Shown: piece after piece, positions 43,250 to 54,734 of the stretch | Layout of the letters: each line of letters opens with the position of its first letter | Position numbering within the stretch: the first letter of the stretch is position 1 | From: Cyclaneusma minus | Taxonomy: Eukaryota; Ascomycota; Leotiomycetes; Marthamycetales; Marthamycetaceae | DNA: 64,000 bases | Reading direction: 5' to 3' | Assembly (NCBI GenBank): GCA_037179335.1 | Contig: JAKZHN010000019.1 | Span: 680,145 to 744,144, forward strand | The notes under the pieces: generated by a model | Database searches by the model: none | Seen by the model: only the letters and a program-made list of their open reading frames with translations | Told to the model about the DNA's origin: nothing | Made by a program: the position numbers and the translations under genes

Positions 43250-44981
43250 ATGGCTGATGATCTGATGCAGTCTCAACTGGACCCTCTCCCGACCGAACTC
43301 CCGTTCCGCATAATATCGAAGACGGTGGGTCGGGGGGCCTATGCTTCGTCTGTTGCCCCGGAAATCCCAAGTCGCCCTGCTGCTCCACTCTTTGCTAATT
43401 CTTGGGAATAGTATTAAGAAGGCCATCCCTCCTGCGCCCCTGACCAGCCCCGTCTTCGCCGTCAAGTTCATCCATAAAGACTATGCCGTCAAGCATGGCC
43501 GGATCTCTGCGAAACAAATCGCCATGGAGGTGTCGCTCCACTCGCACGTGGGCCAGCATCCCAACATAATAGAGTGGTTCGCATCGGGCGAAGACACTGT
43601 GTGGAGGTGGATTGCAATGGAATACGCTGAGGGCGGCGATCTCTTCGACAAGATCGAGGCCGATGTTGGCGTCAGCGAGGATATTGCCCATCTTTACTTT
43701 ATGCAGTTGATTAGCGGAGTCAGCTACATGCATTCCAAGGGCGTGGGTCATCGAGATATCAAGCCTGAAAACATTCTGCTGTCGGAGAGTGGAAACTTGA
43801 AGATTGCCGACTTTGGATTGGCAACCTTGTTCGAGTACCGCGGCAACAAGAAGCTCAGCACAACTATGTGTGGAAGTCCCCCTTACATTGCTCCCGAGGT
43901 CATCTCGTGTACAAGAGGAACACTGTCAAGACATGCTCCGAAAGGGGGTGGCTACGCCGCAGACCTAGTAGACATATGGTCATGTGGCGTGGTATTGTTC
44001 GTTCTGCTGGTTGGAAATACTCCTTGGGACGAACCCACATCAAATAGCTGGGAATTCGAAGAGTACAGCCGTACTAAAGGTCGCAGTGAAGACGCCCTTT
44101 GGCAAAAGCTTCCCGCAACCGCCCTTTCTCTTCTCCGCGGTATGATGTCCGTCGACACCAGCACGCGCTTCTCCTTTAGCCAAATCCGCAACCATCCCTG
44201 GTACACACGCAAGAACCCTCTGCTCACACCCGAGGGCAAAATGGCCGACCCTCTCCAACTCGCCACGCAAATTCTCGAGAACCTCCGTATCGACTTTAGC
44301 CAGGAAACGCCAGCGTCGCAACCAAGCTTGAGTCAAGATGCAATGGACATCGACCAGCCCGAATCCAGAGTGGCCAGATTTTCCGCCACGCAACCCGAGA
44401 CGCCCATCAGCGACGTCATGTTCGACTGGGAGCGTCCTCCGCGCATAAACGCACACCACAATATCAGTGCCAGCCAGCCCCTGACGGCGCTTGACACCGG
44501 CCTCGCAGGACTGAGTCTAGGACGCTCGAGCAGCATCTTTGACGTGCTTTCCGAAGAGCCCAGTATGAGCCAGTTCGCCGCCACGCCATCTGTGCCCATG
44601 AGTCTCACGCAACATGCACGACTGTTCCGTGACATTGTGCCCAGCTACTCGCTCACGCGCTTCTTCTCACATCTTCAGACGAATCTGTTGGTGCAGATGC
44701 TGTGTGATGCGTTGCAGAAGCTGAATGTGCCAGTGCCTGCACATCCGCTAGGCCAGCAGGGTGCGGATCATGCGGCATGGATTAAGGTGAGGGCTGTAGA
44801 TGGACGGCATTGCGGCTTGAACGGAGATATTGTTGTGGACCCCTATACTGTCGGGGAGCAGGAGCTACTGGAGGTACGGTTTGTTAAGGTGAAGGGAGAT
44901 CCGTTGGAGTGGAGGCGGCTATTTAAGAAGATTGTGGTCCTTTGCAAGGAAGCAGTCATTGTCCCTGGGAACCAGGAATAG
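43250..44981 (+). CDS. CHK1: DNA damage checkpoint serine/threonine kinase CHK1
   Basis: Two exons, 43250-43347 and 43412-44981, give 555 residues. The kinase domain starts LPFRIISKTVGRGAYAS (Gly-rich loop), then FAVKFIHKDYA (catalytic Lys), HRDIKPENILLSE (catalytic loop), KIADFGLATLFEYRG (DFG), CGSPPYIAPEV (activation-loop end) and VDIWSCGVVLFVLLVGNTPW. This is the CHK1 pattern. The linker carries several SQ/TQ sites (ASQPSLSQ, SATQPE, SASQ), the kind phosphorylated by the Mec1/ATR kinase. The C-terminal region from about residue 440 (RFFSHLQTNLLVQMLCDALQ) is the regulatory KA1-like domain. CHK1 blocks mitotic progression after DNA damage, which makes its adjacency to an APC/C E2 notable. 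The 64-nt intron splits the Gly-rich loop. Confidence 0.95.
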
Positions 44982-46482
44982 GTTGGGCATGGTCTGGGAG
45001 TGGTACTTGGATGGACGAACGTTCGGGTAATGTAATTATGACTTGTACTGAATAATGACACTGATGACTTGGGTTGCGCGACGTTATTGGACAAGTTCTC
45101 GTCTCTTATGTGCAAGACTGAAGAGCCGCAACCCGCAAGATGGCGAATCTCACATTGGCGACCCAAGTCTTCGTTCTGCTCTTGGACTCCTACTGAAATC
45201 CAAGAGAGCCGAGAACAAGTCGGTATTTTTAGAGTGATTGGGACCACAGCTCTGGTCTCATCCCTTGATCCTCAATTCAAAGACATGCATGCTTCACTGT
45301 TGCTTTAGCTGCCAGATCATGGCGGTGGGAGAGTACAGAGGAATCAGATTCCTCATAGGCGGCTGAGTGATGAGGATACGAGTAGGCTGTGCTCTATATT
45401 TTTAGCTGTCGGGTGAGACAGCTCGGTGTACGGAATCCACCAACCGAGATGATTTGTCCCCTGCTGGGGAAACTCAGCAATTATATAATCGCATCAAGTG
45501 CCACTGGCATATTTTTCCGGAGTGAAGGAGAGTTATGGGCCGGGCTATAGATAGATGATGGTGTATCATGGTCCAGGATTTGTGTAGCCAGATGGATTCA
45601 GTTGGGGGCTGTGATCAGTTCGGAGCTTTCGTTGATGCTAGAGGTCCGACCTTAAGGTAAACAGGCTAAAAGATCTCGTTCGACCTGCTAAGAGTAGGTA
45701 AAAAAAACCCAATCATAAGGGGGTTATGGCTTATTTGTCTAAACTAGGATTTACCTTGGTCTTCGACTGAATCTTGCGTTGTCAAAAGCGGGTTTAGTTC
45801 AGGTCTTTCAAAATCCTGATTTTAGTCGAGACGAACGTGAGCCTGTATTTTGCCTGAATTATATTTTATAGCTAGCTCCGTCAGTTTTCCAATTTAGAGC
45901 CAGTTCGCCCTCAGTTTGCCAAATTACCTAAACTTGCTGGCCTGCTATTGCCTTGGCTGACAGTTGTCCCCAATTAGGACTGGGGGCTGCATGAACTATT
46001 ACGGGTCCCGGATAGACCCTATTCGCTGGCTGCTACATGATCATGACTTTCAAGATGACCAAAAGCACAGTTTCGAACACGGTTTGAGAGAAAGGTAGCA
46101 TGAGCTACTACCTGTACCATTGGAACTCACAAACTGTTGTGAACGGGGAAATTTGCCAGAGTCAGACACATCTTCGAGTTGTCATGGCCACGGGTTTTTG
46201 TGAGGCATGACGGAAGCAACACCGAGCAAATACTTACAGAAAATATCCAAATGATGATTCAGAGCCTCAAATAGCAACAAGCTAAATCATTCACAAGCTC
46301 AGGCCTCGACATCGAGAATACCTTTATTACCCCTTTAGCCCTATTCCTCAAGGACCGTGGACCCCAAAGCCACTCCGTAGAGAATCCATACCCCAAATAG
46401 CAGTATCCGAAATTTCACTTCCAGAATCCTCCCGGTACCGTGCTGCCGTTACTCGATCAAAGCACCCTTTACTGGTTCCGGG
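44982..46482. other. Gene-poor intergenic region
   Basis: About 1.5 kb. 45650-45960 is AT-richer, with frequent stops and near-repeated phrases such as CCAGTTCGCC/CCCTCAGTTTGCC and GTCAGTTTTCCAA. It may be a decayed insertion, but no ends can be defined. Confidence 0.4.
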
Positions 46483-46992
46483 ATGTCTGCTAAGCCCATC
46501 ACCAAAACTATCTCCGCAATGCCCTCTACCTTGAGCGGTCTCTCCAAGGACACCCAGAAACCCAAATCCAACTTACGCCGCTGCCCAGCACAGCGAAGAC
46601 CCCTCCCAGCTCCCCCGCTACCTCCGCCCATCCCAGCCGATTCCCCGACATGCATCTACGACCTTGCTGCCACGGCACTCAAAACGCTGCAGAAACAAGA
46701 AAGCAGCCGCGCTACACAAAGCCGTGCACTCTCTCTTGGTGAAGTGCTCGCAGAGTGGGCGACGCGGCCTTCATCGAACGATCCGGAGGACTTGTCGAAA
46801 CAGCAGTTGCGGGAAGAGATTGTGGAGGCGGATCATGTGAGAGCCATGTTAGTGGGTGTGGCGGCGAGAAAGGTCGGACCGGATAGACTGGGACCGTTCA
46901 GGATCGTTTGTGAGGCGGCGAGGGAGGAGGTTGTTAGGAGGTTGGAGATGCGAAGAGGAAAGACGGCGAGGAGAGCAGAAGGGTGCAAATAA
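46483..46992 (+). CDS. Hypothetical protein
   Basis: A single frame of 169 residues from an ATG in GGG context. The N-terminal 50 residues are Lys/Ser then Pro-rich (PLPAPPLPPPIPADSP). The rest is predicted helical with charged repeats (DLAATALKTLQKQESSRATQ, LREEIVEADHVRAMLVGVAA, RLGPFRIVCEAAREEVVRRL). Composition and codon use look like a real gene rather than a shadow. No family recognised. Isolated between two gene-poor stretches; expression unverified. Confidence 0.5.
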   Translation: MSAKPITKTISAMPSTLSGLSKDTQKPKSNLRRCPAQRRPLPAPPLPPPIPADSPTCIYDLAATALKTLQKQESSRATQSRALSLGEVLAEWATRPSSNDPEDLSKQQLREEIVEADHVRAMLVGVAARKVGPDRLGPFRIVCEAAREEVVRRLEMRRGKTARRAEGCK

Positions 46993-47152
46993 TCGATAGA
47001 GAGCTGCTGGAATATTGATAAATGTTTCTTGATGACTTTGGTTGTTGGATGGTGTTTGCTTGTCCCCGAGAACGACTCATATGATCACTGCGCACTTATG
47101 CTAGTGCGCTGGCTTTGACTGCTCTGGGCCAACTCTCGTACATGCATCTTGC

Positions 47153-47327
47153 CAGTGAGAAGTTACGGGGAATATCCCCAATGATTGCGAACGTTCTCAG
47201 TCATTATGAATAGGTGATCCCAGCAATTACCTTAGTTATGAATATCCACAACGATTAAAACTGGTTATTGCCACGAGTTCGAAATCAGGAAGGGGCCCAG
47301 GGGGTGCAGACTTTTGTCGTCCCACTG
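47153..47327 (+). mobile_element. Diverged fold-back MITE, copy C, intergenic
   Basis: 175 bp, almost the same length as copies A and B. The left end is CAGTGAGAAGTTACGG, apparently with an internal deletion. The right end is CAGACTTTTGTCGTCCCACTG, matching the right terminal repeat of the other copies, and is followed by TA. Inside, units GGGGAATATCCCCAATGAT, TGCGAACGTTCTCAGTCAT and TATGAATATCCACAACGAT keep the 19-bp spacing, with one insertion of about four bases and a partial unit. It lies outside any gene I can model. Confidence 0.65.
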
Positions 47328-48089
47328 TATGTCTCCATCCACTCTGAGACCGGGAACGAGTATACACATCTATGCTCTCCTGCCATCTCTGCTCGAAGTG
47401 TGGGGCGTTGGTAGGTAGATTTCGTGTCGTTGATGAACTTGAGAGGCGGAACAAACATAGAGCTAGAGTCAAAAACCACCGAACAGCGTATTATTATTCA
47501 GGGAAAATAAGATGACGGGTGGAGCGAGCACCACATTCTCCGTCGTTGCCTCATGAGAGCCTCATACATGACAAGTTGTGCTGACTACTGACTAGAAGAA
47601 ACCAGACTGCGAGCGTATAATCCGCTGACAACCTACCTGCTGGTCATTGCCGGATACCTCCCACACTACTTAGGTGTTAATGGTTAGTCCAGTCGATGTG
47701 AGCCAGATAACATCTTGATGGAAAGTTTCAGACGAGAAAACAGTGATAGGTACTTGGAAGAGCCAGGATACGGGAGAAAACTCAGGAGACTAAAGGTACT
47801 TGATTGAATGGCAAAGATCCAGGAAGTTGTCAAGGGTAAGTTGACTTGCAAGAGATTTCTCGGAGTCACAATGAAAATCACTAGTAGCAAAGAACGACAG
47901 GTCCTAGCGACAGGACACGATCATAGAACCGGTGAAATTCCTTGAACATGGGCAGCTAGTCGTGGCCTGGCGAAGTAATCAAGATTTGATTCTGTCCTCC
48001 AAGTGTAGTAACTGTGAATCAGATCGCGTTGAGTTGTTCAGATCTGAGACATCGACGCGATGCCCCGTTCTGAGCCAGATGAGTACAGG

Positions 48090-48099
48090 TATAAAAAGG
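48090..48099 (+). promoter_or_regulatory. TATA box of the small gene at 48240
   Basis: TATAAAAAGG, 150 bases before the start codon, followed about 30-60 bases later by a pyrimidine-rich CTTTCTCATTTCTTCCTCC tract suitable for initiation. This is one of the few textbook core promoters in the window. Confidence 0.55.
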
Positions 48100-48239
48100 T
48101 CACTTCCTTTCTCATTTCTTCCTCCTTACCTACTACTCTTCTGCACCTTGCTAAGAAGAAGAAGAAAAGGTGAACTCTCACACAATCACCTGCAATCTGG
48201 GAAACTGCCTCCTTGAGTCTTCGATATCAACTACCTACG

Positions 48240-48890
48240 ATGTCTTCGAAAAAGTCAGAGCCTCCTCTTACAGAAGAGGAAAAAGACATGATTATCGCTG
48301 CGAAAGCCGTCAACGGGGGTAACATACCGGCCTCTCCTCTAGCAAATAACATCCTCGGGGAATGGGTACGAGAAGCAATGACAGCAACGGAGCCAAATAA
48401 TCGCCAAAAGGCACTCCTCGATGCCGTGAAGGAGCTCGCGAGCAAGCCAAAACCTACAAAGAAGGCATTCAATGCATTCAGAGCTGAACAAGAGGACTCT
48501 TTTGCAGAATGCCGTAGAAAAGTTGCCCAGTTTATTTCGAATAAGAGTGAGGCATATCCGACAGCATATTTCGGGGAGATCGTCAAGCTGGTCCTTAAAA
48601 ATGATGATGTACTGAAGCCCCAGGTAGAGCTACTTGGGGGTGGGAAGATCGGTCATTCGGAGGTTTGCGGTGCAATAGACAGAGTGGCGAAAGGGATTGC
48701 AAGGTCCTCGAAAGGAGACATAACACATCGGCCCAGAGCCGGTGACGAGGAAATTCTCAAGGGTTAGTATATATCGCCCCAGGACGTTGGATGAATATGG
48801 CGCTCACTATTTGCAGCCATCGTCACCACCGCGATCGTTGTGGCAGCAGCAGACGGAAAGCCGCGGCCGCCAGGAGTCCAATACATGTGA
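48240..48890 (+). CDS. Hypothetical soluble protein, two exons
   Basis: Exon 48240-48762 encodes MSSKKSEPPLTEEEKDM, then ANNILGEWVREAMTATEPN, AFNAFRAEQEDSFAECRRKV and IVKLVLKNDDVLKP. A 54-nt intron (GTTAGT donor, TTTGCAG acceptor) joins in frame to 48817-48890, which adds AIVTTAIVVAAADGKPRPPG and stops, for 198 residues. If the intron is retained, translation ends two codons later at 48767 with nearly the same length (176). The protein is mostly helical and polar with no signal peptide or membrane span. No family recognised. A strong TATA box upstream suggests inducible expression. Confidence 0.55.
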
Positions 48891-49878
48891 TGTGGACGGA
48901 GAGTGAGAATGAAAAGGGAACCTCTAGGTGGTGCGATGAGATAGGCGAAGAGCAAACTTACTCATGGTTTTGGGAGGTTACTAGGTAGTACTTTTAGCAC
49001 ACGATGGGTCAATCCTTGAGGAAAAGCCCGCCTTCTTGAATCCATGTGATTCTAAGGACATCTGCCGGGGTTTACCTCACCGGTCCAAGTCCCGTCAGTC
49101 GAAGAACAGTGGTTCCGAGCTGTGTTAGTAGCCCCGTGGAAAAGAGACAGCTCCAGTCGCTCACCATCCATCAAGCCTTTTGCAAAGGCCACTTGCTTGC
49201 TGTTCAAGGTAAATGCCACATACCGTTAAGCTCGAAGTCAATGCATCTGACAACATGAAGCTTGTCACTACTGTACATTTCTCGGATTCTGTGAACGGTG
49301 AGTTCTCCGCCATGTCGCCTGGAATTCAATAAAGTTGCGTGGAAATTTCGCGTGCACGGTCCATGTGGGTTTGGGTGGTACTAGTACTCGGCATACCTGC
49401 CTCCTTCGCATCTCCGCAACCAGTCTGGTCCCTCGGCTTAGCTTCCTTGACATAGCTGTCCGAGCATCCTCAATCCCATGACATCTGGATATCCAAGTTT
49501 TAGTTCTCCACAATGGCAAAAGACTTGACCGCTGGGCCCATTGAATTTCCTGAATCCGCATCACGTCGAATACCAAACAGCAGGTAAGACCCTGAGAAAC
49601 AACCACTAAACCATCCACATCGCCAGACCGTAGGCGTGAGCCTTGCATTAGCTTTGGTAAGCTCGTTTTCTGTTCTTTGATCTGTCTACTCTCCTGGAAT
49701 GCCGACAAGGATCCCCCTCTTTACACCCTTAGTTTTACGGAGTGCAATGTAGGCCTAAAGTCCAGAGAGCGGCCATGACTTCGCTGTACAAAGGCAAGGA
49801 ACTCCAGCTCTACGGTCTCTACTCTTTCTTATAGCTCTCTTGTCGGACTCGAATGCTCCCGGCTTTGCTCGACAAAAC
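48891..49878. other. Intergenic region
   Basis: About 1 kb without a supportable gene or repeat. The right end is the promoter of the DUF1479 gene. Confidence 0.45.
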
Positions 49879-51509
49879 ATGCTTTCCGTCTCTACAAAAC
49901 AAGCTCTTTCACAGCGTATCGTGCTCACGCGCCGTTTTGCAACCGCGACCGCAACCCAGCCCATCCGCACTCCAGGACCACGGAAAGAAGGCAATATATC
50001 AGATGCTTTCTCGTCACTATCCGGCGGCGAACCCGCTCCACTGCCGCCACGATATGCCTCCATCAAGACCCAGCTGATCGCCGGCCGCGAGCAAGAAGTC
50101 ACCGCAAGTTTCAAAAGACTTCTACGCCTTCTCCGAGCCGAAGTCAAGACCATCTCCTCCCTTGGCTCCGCCATCATCCCCGAAATCGATTTCCAAGACA
50201 TCACCAACCATTCCCGCGTCCACGCCTTCGAGAAAGGCCTCAGGAAACGAGGAGTTGCTGTTATCAGAGGCGTCGTCAGCGAAGAAGAAGCATTAGGATG
50301 GAAGCAAGACATCAAAGAATATATCAGGCAGAATCCCCAGACCAAGGCTTACCCTCCTAACGATCCACAAGTCTGGGAGCTATATTGGAGTCCGGGTCAG
50401 ATCAAAGCTCGAGCTCATCCTAACATGCTTGCCGCCCAAAGCTTTTTGATGAGCTTTTGGAACTGCAGCGATGAGAAGGCTCTCGTCAGCGGCAGGTTTC
50501 CTATTGCGTACGCGGATCGGTTGCGAATGAGACGCGGTGGTGATAAGGGTTTTGCTCTTGGACCTCACATAGATGGAGGCTCTGTGGAACGATGGGATCC
50601 GGATGGGTACGGCAGGACTGGGGTCTACGACAAGGTTTGGCAAGGCAAATGGGAGGAACTCAATCCTTGGGAGAGTAGCGTGCGTCTTGATGCAGTCTGC
50701 GATCTTCACAATGGTGCAGGGGCTTGTACTATGTTTCGTATGTACCAGTACGTCGGACTTCATGTTTCATTTCGTCCCCGAAGCCCAGGTCTCAATGCTG
50801 TGCTGCAGTATTTTTTCCAGACTTGAAGCAAGCTTTACTCGAGAATCATTGCTGACTTTGTTCCAGAGGCTGGCTATCAATGTCTTGTACAGGTCCAGGA
50901 GAAGGAACACTTCTCGTGAATCCCCTCCTCCAAATGGCCACAGCCTATTACTTGCTCCGACCTTTCTTCTCGCCCAAGGAAACTAGCGGCCCGCACTTCT
51001 TGAGTGAAGACAATTGGCATCTAGATCTTGAGCAATCAACCACACTGCACGGTGCCACGCCCGGTTGTGGTCAGGAGCTCAACGCAGCTCTGCACCCGCA
51101 TCTGGACCTAGACAACACAATGGTCCATGCACCAAGAGTCAACCCTGGCGACTATGTAGCATGGCACTGCGATACCATCCATGCAGTTGACAAAGAACAC
51201 AAAGGACGCGACGACTCCAGTGTCTTGTATATTCCGGCGTGTCCATTGAGCGAAGTCAATGCCCACTATTTGGTGAGACAGCGCGAGGCTTTCTTGACGG
51301 GCGTTCCGAGCCCGGACTTCCCTGGAGGCGTTGGCGAAAGTGCTCACGTGAACAGACCTGGTGTGAAAGACGTCGAAGCAGGAGGTTTAGAAGACGGCGA
51401 TGGAGCATTGCGGGCGATGGGACTGGAACCATGGGTTAGTCAGGAAGCCAGCTCCATAGGTGAGCAGAGACTGGTGAAGAGCTCGAACTACATATTGCAC
51501 GGGCAATAA
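49879..51509 (+). CDS. DUF1479 family Fe(II)/2-oxoglutarate-type dioxygenase, probably mitochondrial
   Basis: Two exons, 49879-50747 and 50867-51509, give 503 residues. The first 25 residues (MLSVSTKQALSQRIVLTRRF) form a basic amphipathic mitochondrial-type presequence, which decides the start at this ATG. The body has RGVAVIRGVVSEEEALGWKQ, FPIAYADRLRMRRGGDKGFA, then GPHIDGGSVERWDPDGYGRT with the HxD metal pair, MYQGWLSMSCTGPGEGTLLV across the splice junction, and the distal His in VAWHCDTIHAVDKEHKG. This is the pattern of the DUF1479 branch of the phytanoyl-dioxygenase-like cupins. The substrate is unknown. The 119-nt intron has a GTACGT donor and TTCCAG acceptor. Confidence 0.88.
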
Positions 51510-52302
51510 TTGGTACGGACCTTGATGACGGTTCTCAAATATAACCAATACAACATGACCAGAAAGAAGGATAAATGAGAAACGCAGTCCAACCTGGCTC
51601 GGTGTCAGCCGTCAGGGTCAGTATCAATGCAGGCCGCAATTTCTTCTTTCACTTTCACTCTGTTTGCTGCGACTGAGGTTCTTCCAAAGGTGATGGGATG
51701 AGCAAGGAATCCACAACTCGTAATTGAATTCTCATATGTTATAACAGTCGACTAATAAACTGGTTTCCGATTAGACGCTGATTATTTCGGTTACAAGCAC
51801 AAGAGGGAGACGAAAAGACCCAAAATAAACTCAATCAACTCACCAATACCTAGCTCTCCTATCGATCATGAATCTGAGAGAGTCTCTTAATCATTGCAGC
51901 TTATACAGATACCTATCAATCGAGACCCGCACGCGCTCGGCTCGACTAGCCCCCACCTCCAGACACTACCAGATGCCGGTGCGTCGTCCGAAACCACGGC
52001 TGCCACCATCGAGTTAGTCCATCTCAGCCCCACATACTCCCTATCGAATACTACCCTACATCATGCATGGACGATACTTAGTGTTTGCACCACATATTTA
52101 TTTCGTTTCCCGGACTATTTGCAATGCATTTCTCCACATGCCCATCACGACATTTTCGACATTTGAATACCGAGGCAGGGCGGCGATGACGCGTCGGGAA
52201 ATTATCCTTGAATAGCCCCATCAATAATTACTCTCTGCTGCCATCTGAGGAGGCTTCTCGGCTCATATTAAGCTCGTCATCTCCCCAGTGTAGCCACGCG
52301 GA
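51510..52302. other. Intergenic region
   Basis: About 0.8 kb between two plus-strand genes. No supported gene or repeat. Confidence 0.45.
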
Positions 52303-53992
52303 ATGCCTTCCAATCGAACCAAAAAGCTGCTGCCGGTCGCAGTTATTGTCATCGTACTCTTGACATTTTACCATTCTCCAACCCCAGACGCTTCGCGCCT
52401 GTCTTTCTTCTCGTTTGGCCGCTCAGACTCGAGTTGGCCAAAGAACGGGACGCGAAGGGTCGACTTCGATACTACCGAGGCTTTTGATGTCCGACAAGAG
52501 CTGGCGCAGAACTTTACCAGTCTTCTCCAACAATATCAACCACCATCACATCTGGTCGACAAGAATTGGCTGGAAAAATGGCCTCCTATGCCTGGATTTC
52601 AACTTGGAAAGGAGTACGATCGGGCCGAGGTAGAGGAAGCTAGCCGAAGTATCATCACCAGCTCTGACGCCCTGCACAATTTCAAAGCGCAACAACGTGA
52701 ACTGATGGACGCGATTCCAAAGTGGGTGGCGGTGTCCAAGGGATACTCGGGACGAGGAGTAGTGATCTCTGCAGGCTCATTGGGCCTGAGCAGAGTTTGG
52801 CCCAACGTGGTTCTGATGCTCAAATCTCTGAAGAGCCGTCTTCCCGTGGAAATCTGGACAAAGGATAGAATCGAGTTCGACTTCACTTTACCGCTTGTCC
52901 ATCAGATGCGAGAAGAACTCGGGATTGACATTTCGCTACATTTACTTTCCGACTACATGGACATCAAGTGGGATCTCAAGAAAGACTGGACTTCAATCTT
53001 CAAAGTCAAAGCTCTAGCTTTGCTCTTCTCGACTTTTGAAGAGGTGCTGCTTCTCGACGCTGACAGTATTCCTGTTATGGACCCAAATGATCTCTTTGAA
53101 ACCAGGGAAGCACGAGCGGGTCTCTTGCAATGGCCTGTGAGAAATTCTGCTGACCATACCCCTATCGTCGTTATTGGCTGACGACTTCAGGACTTTTGGG
53201 CCAATTCTCTCTCAAATCCAATGCACGAGATTTATGGCATCGACTGGCAAATGCATCGGACGTGTGAGAGCGGACAAATACTTATTGTTCGTCCATGTTC
53301 TGTTACGTCTTTTCCTTGAACCTGGCTGACCGTCCTAGGACAAGAAAAAGCAGTTCGAGTCCTTGGTGCTAGCAAACTACTTCAACTGGTGGGGTCCTGA
53401 CTTTTTCTACAAGATTATTTATCTGGATGGCATGGGTATAGGTGAGCAAAGCCCTTCGATGTCCAGAACTAAACCTAACGGAGCCCAGGGGATAAGGATA
53501 CTTTCTGGCTAGGAGCAGCAGCCTACGGCCGGGAATACTACGTCGTCGAGAGAAAGACCGAACTAATCACAGCCAAGAAAACAGGAGGTGGGCTCTGGCG
53601 AGAGCAGCTAAGTGTCTTCAACGGAGCCATGGCGCAGTTCAACCCCAGCAAGAACCGCGAAGTCTTCTTCATGCACGTACGTTCTCATACCAACGATGGA
53701 AGTTCAAACAGAAGAATTTGCCTATCTATACTAACGGACAAGACAGATGCACGCACCCAAAATCAGCATGAACTCCGACGATGTCAAAGGCCAATTCGAC
53801 TTGCTCTTTTTCACACCCGATGATGATCAGGACGTTGTGTTTACCTCTGGCGCCGAGGCGCTTGAAAGCGCTCTTTGGGAGAACCTCGCATGGGTTGAGT
53901 GTGAGTCTGTACTGAAAGACGACAAGTCCGACGCCACTTGTAACGGTGTCCGAGACCGGGTAGAACGCAATCGTGGTTCGTCTGCCTCATAA
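52303..53992 (+). CDS. MNN-type Golgi mannosyltransferase (putative mannosyltransferase family)
   Basis: Five exons: 52303-53136, 53191-53286, 53339-53441, 53489-53676, 53747-53992, giving 488 residues. It is a type II membrane protein: a short basic cytosolic tail (MPSNRTKK), a signal-anchor LLPVAVIVIVLLTFY, then a luminal stem. The catalytic domain has RGVVISAGSLGLSRVWPNVV, LPVEIWTKDR, ALALLFSTFEEVLLLDADSI with the metal-binding DAD, QILIDKKKQFESLVLANYFN and WLGAAAYGREYYVVER. This is the fingerprint of the MNN1/MNN2 alpha-mannosyltransferase superfamily (GT71-like) that extends cell-wall mannan. Which linkage is made cannot be told. All introns are 47-70 nt. The start has a GGA context, and the C-terminal end is short and charged. 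Confidence 0.9.
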
Positions 53993-54048
53993 GGTACCTA
54001 CCTAGGCTCGTTCTACGGAAAATGAATGGATGTTCTTACCTAGGTAGG
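53993..54048. repeat. Inverted repeat at the 3' end of the mannosyltransferase gene
   Basis: CCTACCTAGG at 53997-54006 and its reverse complement CCTAGGTAGG at 54039-54048, separated by 32 bases and starting five bases after the stop codon. A related GGTACCTACCTA string recurs at 54899, next to another small inverted repeat. It could be a terminator hairpin or the edge of a decayed insertion. Confidence 0.45.
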
Positions 54049-54656
54049 GACACGGGGTTCCCAGCTCAGCGGGCGTTAGAAGAGGAAGCTAGTGCCTCCG
54101 GGCTAAGCTGTATATACGCCTTCCAGCAAGTTTGGAAGCAGTTTTGGGGGCTTGAAGACGGGACCCGACTGAAGCAGCACTTTGAACTGTTTATATGGGA
54201 AATGGTCAGGATTTGTAAAAGACGTAGCGCGGGGCGCGGAAATATTTGCACATACCGTACGGACTACTGTAAGGGCAACTGGCAATGTGTACCATGGAAG
54301 TTATTTCAAATGTGCCATCGAACTCCAAAGACGACAAGACTATTAAACTGTGACAGAAACCGACAGAAATCCATAGCTCTGTCATTGGGTTTCGGTTACC
54401 CCAAGTATGGCTCCGCTTGTTGTCTCAAGTTAGTGCTGGCAGAATGCATCCTATGCGCTGTCTGAAAGTAGAGCTGTCGATCGGATATTTAGATCTCGAA
54501 CTGCAATTTGTTCGTCGATATGCAACAAAACCTCGAGGCCGCCTCGGCAGTCACATGTGTACTCTACAAGGGCCCAAAATGGCGGGTTGATTGTTGAAAT
54601 TATGAGAACGTTTTTTAATTCAAAAATCGTCAATAACAGACAGTTCACACTGGAAT

Positions 54657-54734
54657 GTTTGAAACCCCCAAATGGCCTTCGAGGTTTGAAACCTGGGTCA
54701 GAACGGTTTGAAACCTCGAGGACGGTTGGAAACT
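54657..54734. repeat. Cluster of GGTTTGAAACC palindromes
   Basis: GTTTGAAACC at 54657, GGTTTGAAACC at 54683 and 54705, and a degenerate GGTTGGAAACT at 54724, spaced 26, 22 and 19 bases. The 11-base core is palindromic around its central base. It could be a cluster of dimeric regulator sites or part of an old repeat. Confidence 0.55.

Larger units (their letters stand above)
46993..48239. other. Intergenic region with a MITE copy and a promoter
   Basis: Apart from MITE copy C and the TATA-containing promoter at its right end, I find nothing supportable here. Confidence 0.45.

Noticed and set aside
47236..47479. Minus-strand frames across MITE copy C
   Set aside because: They run through the repeat element and have no signature.
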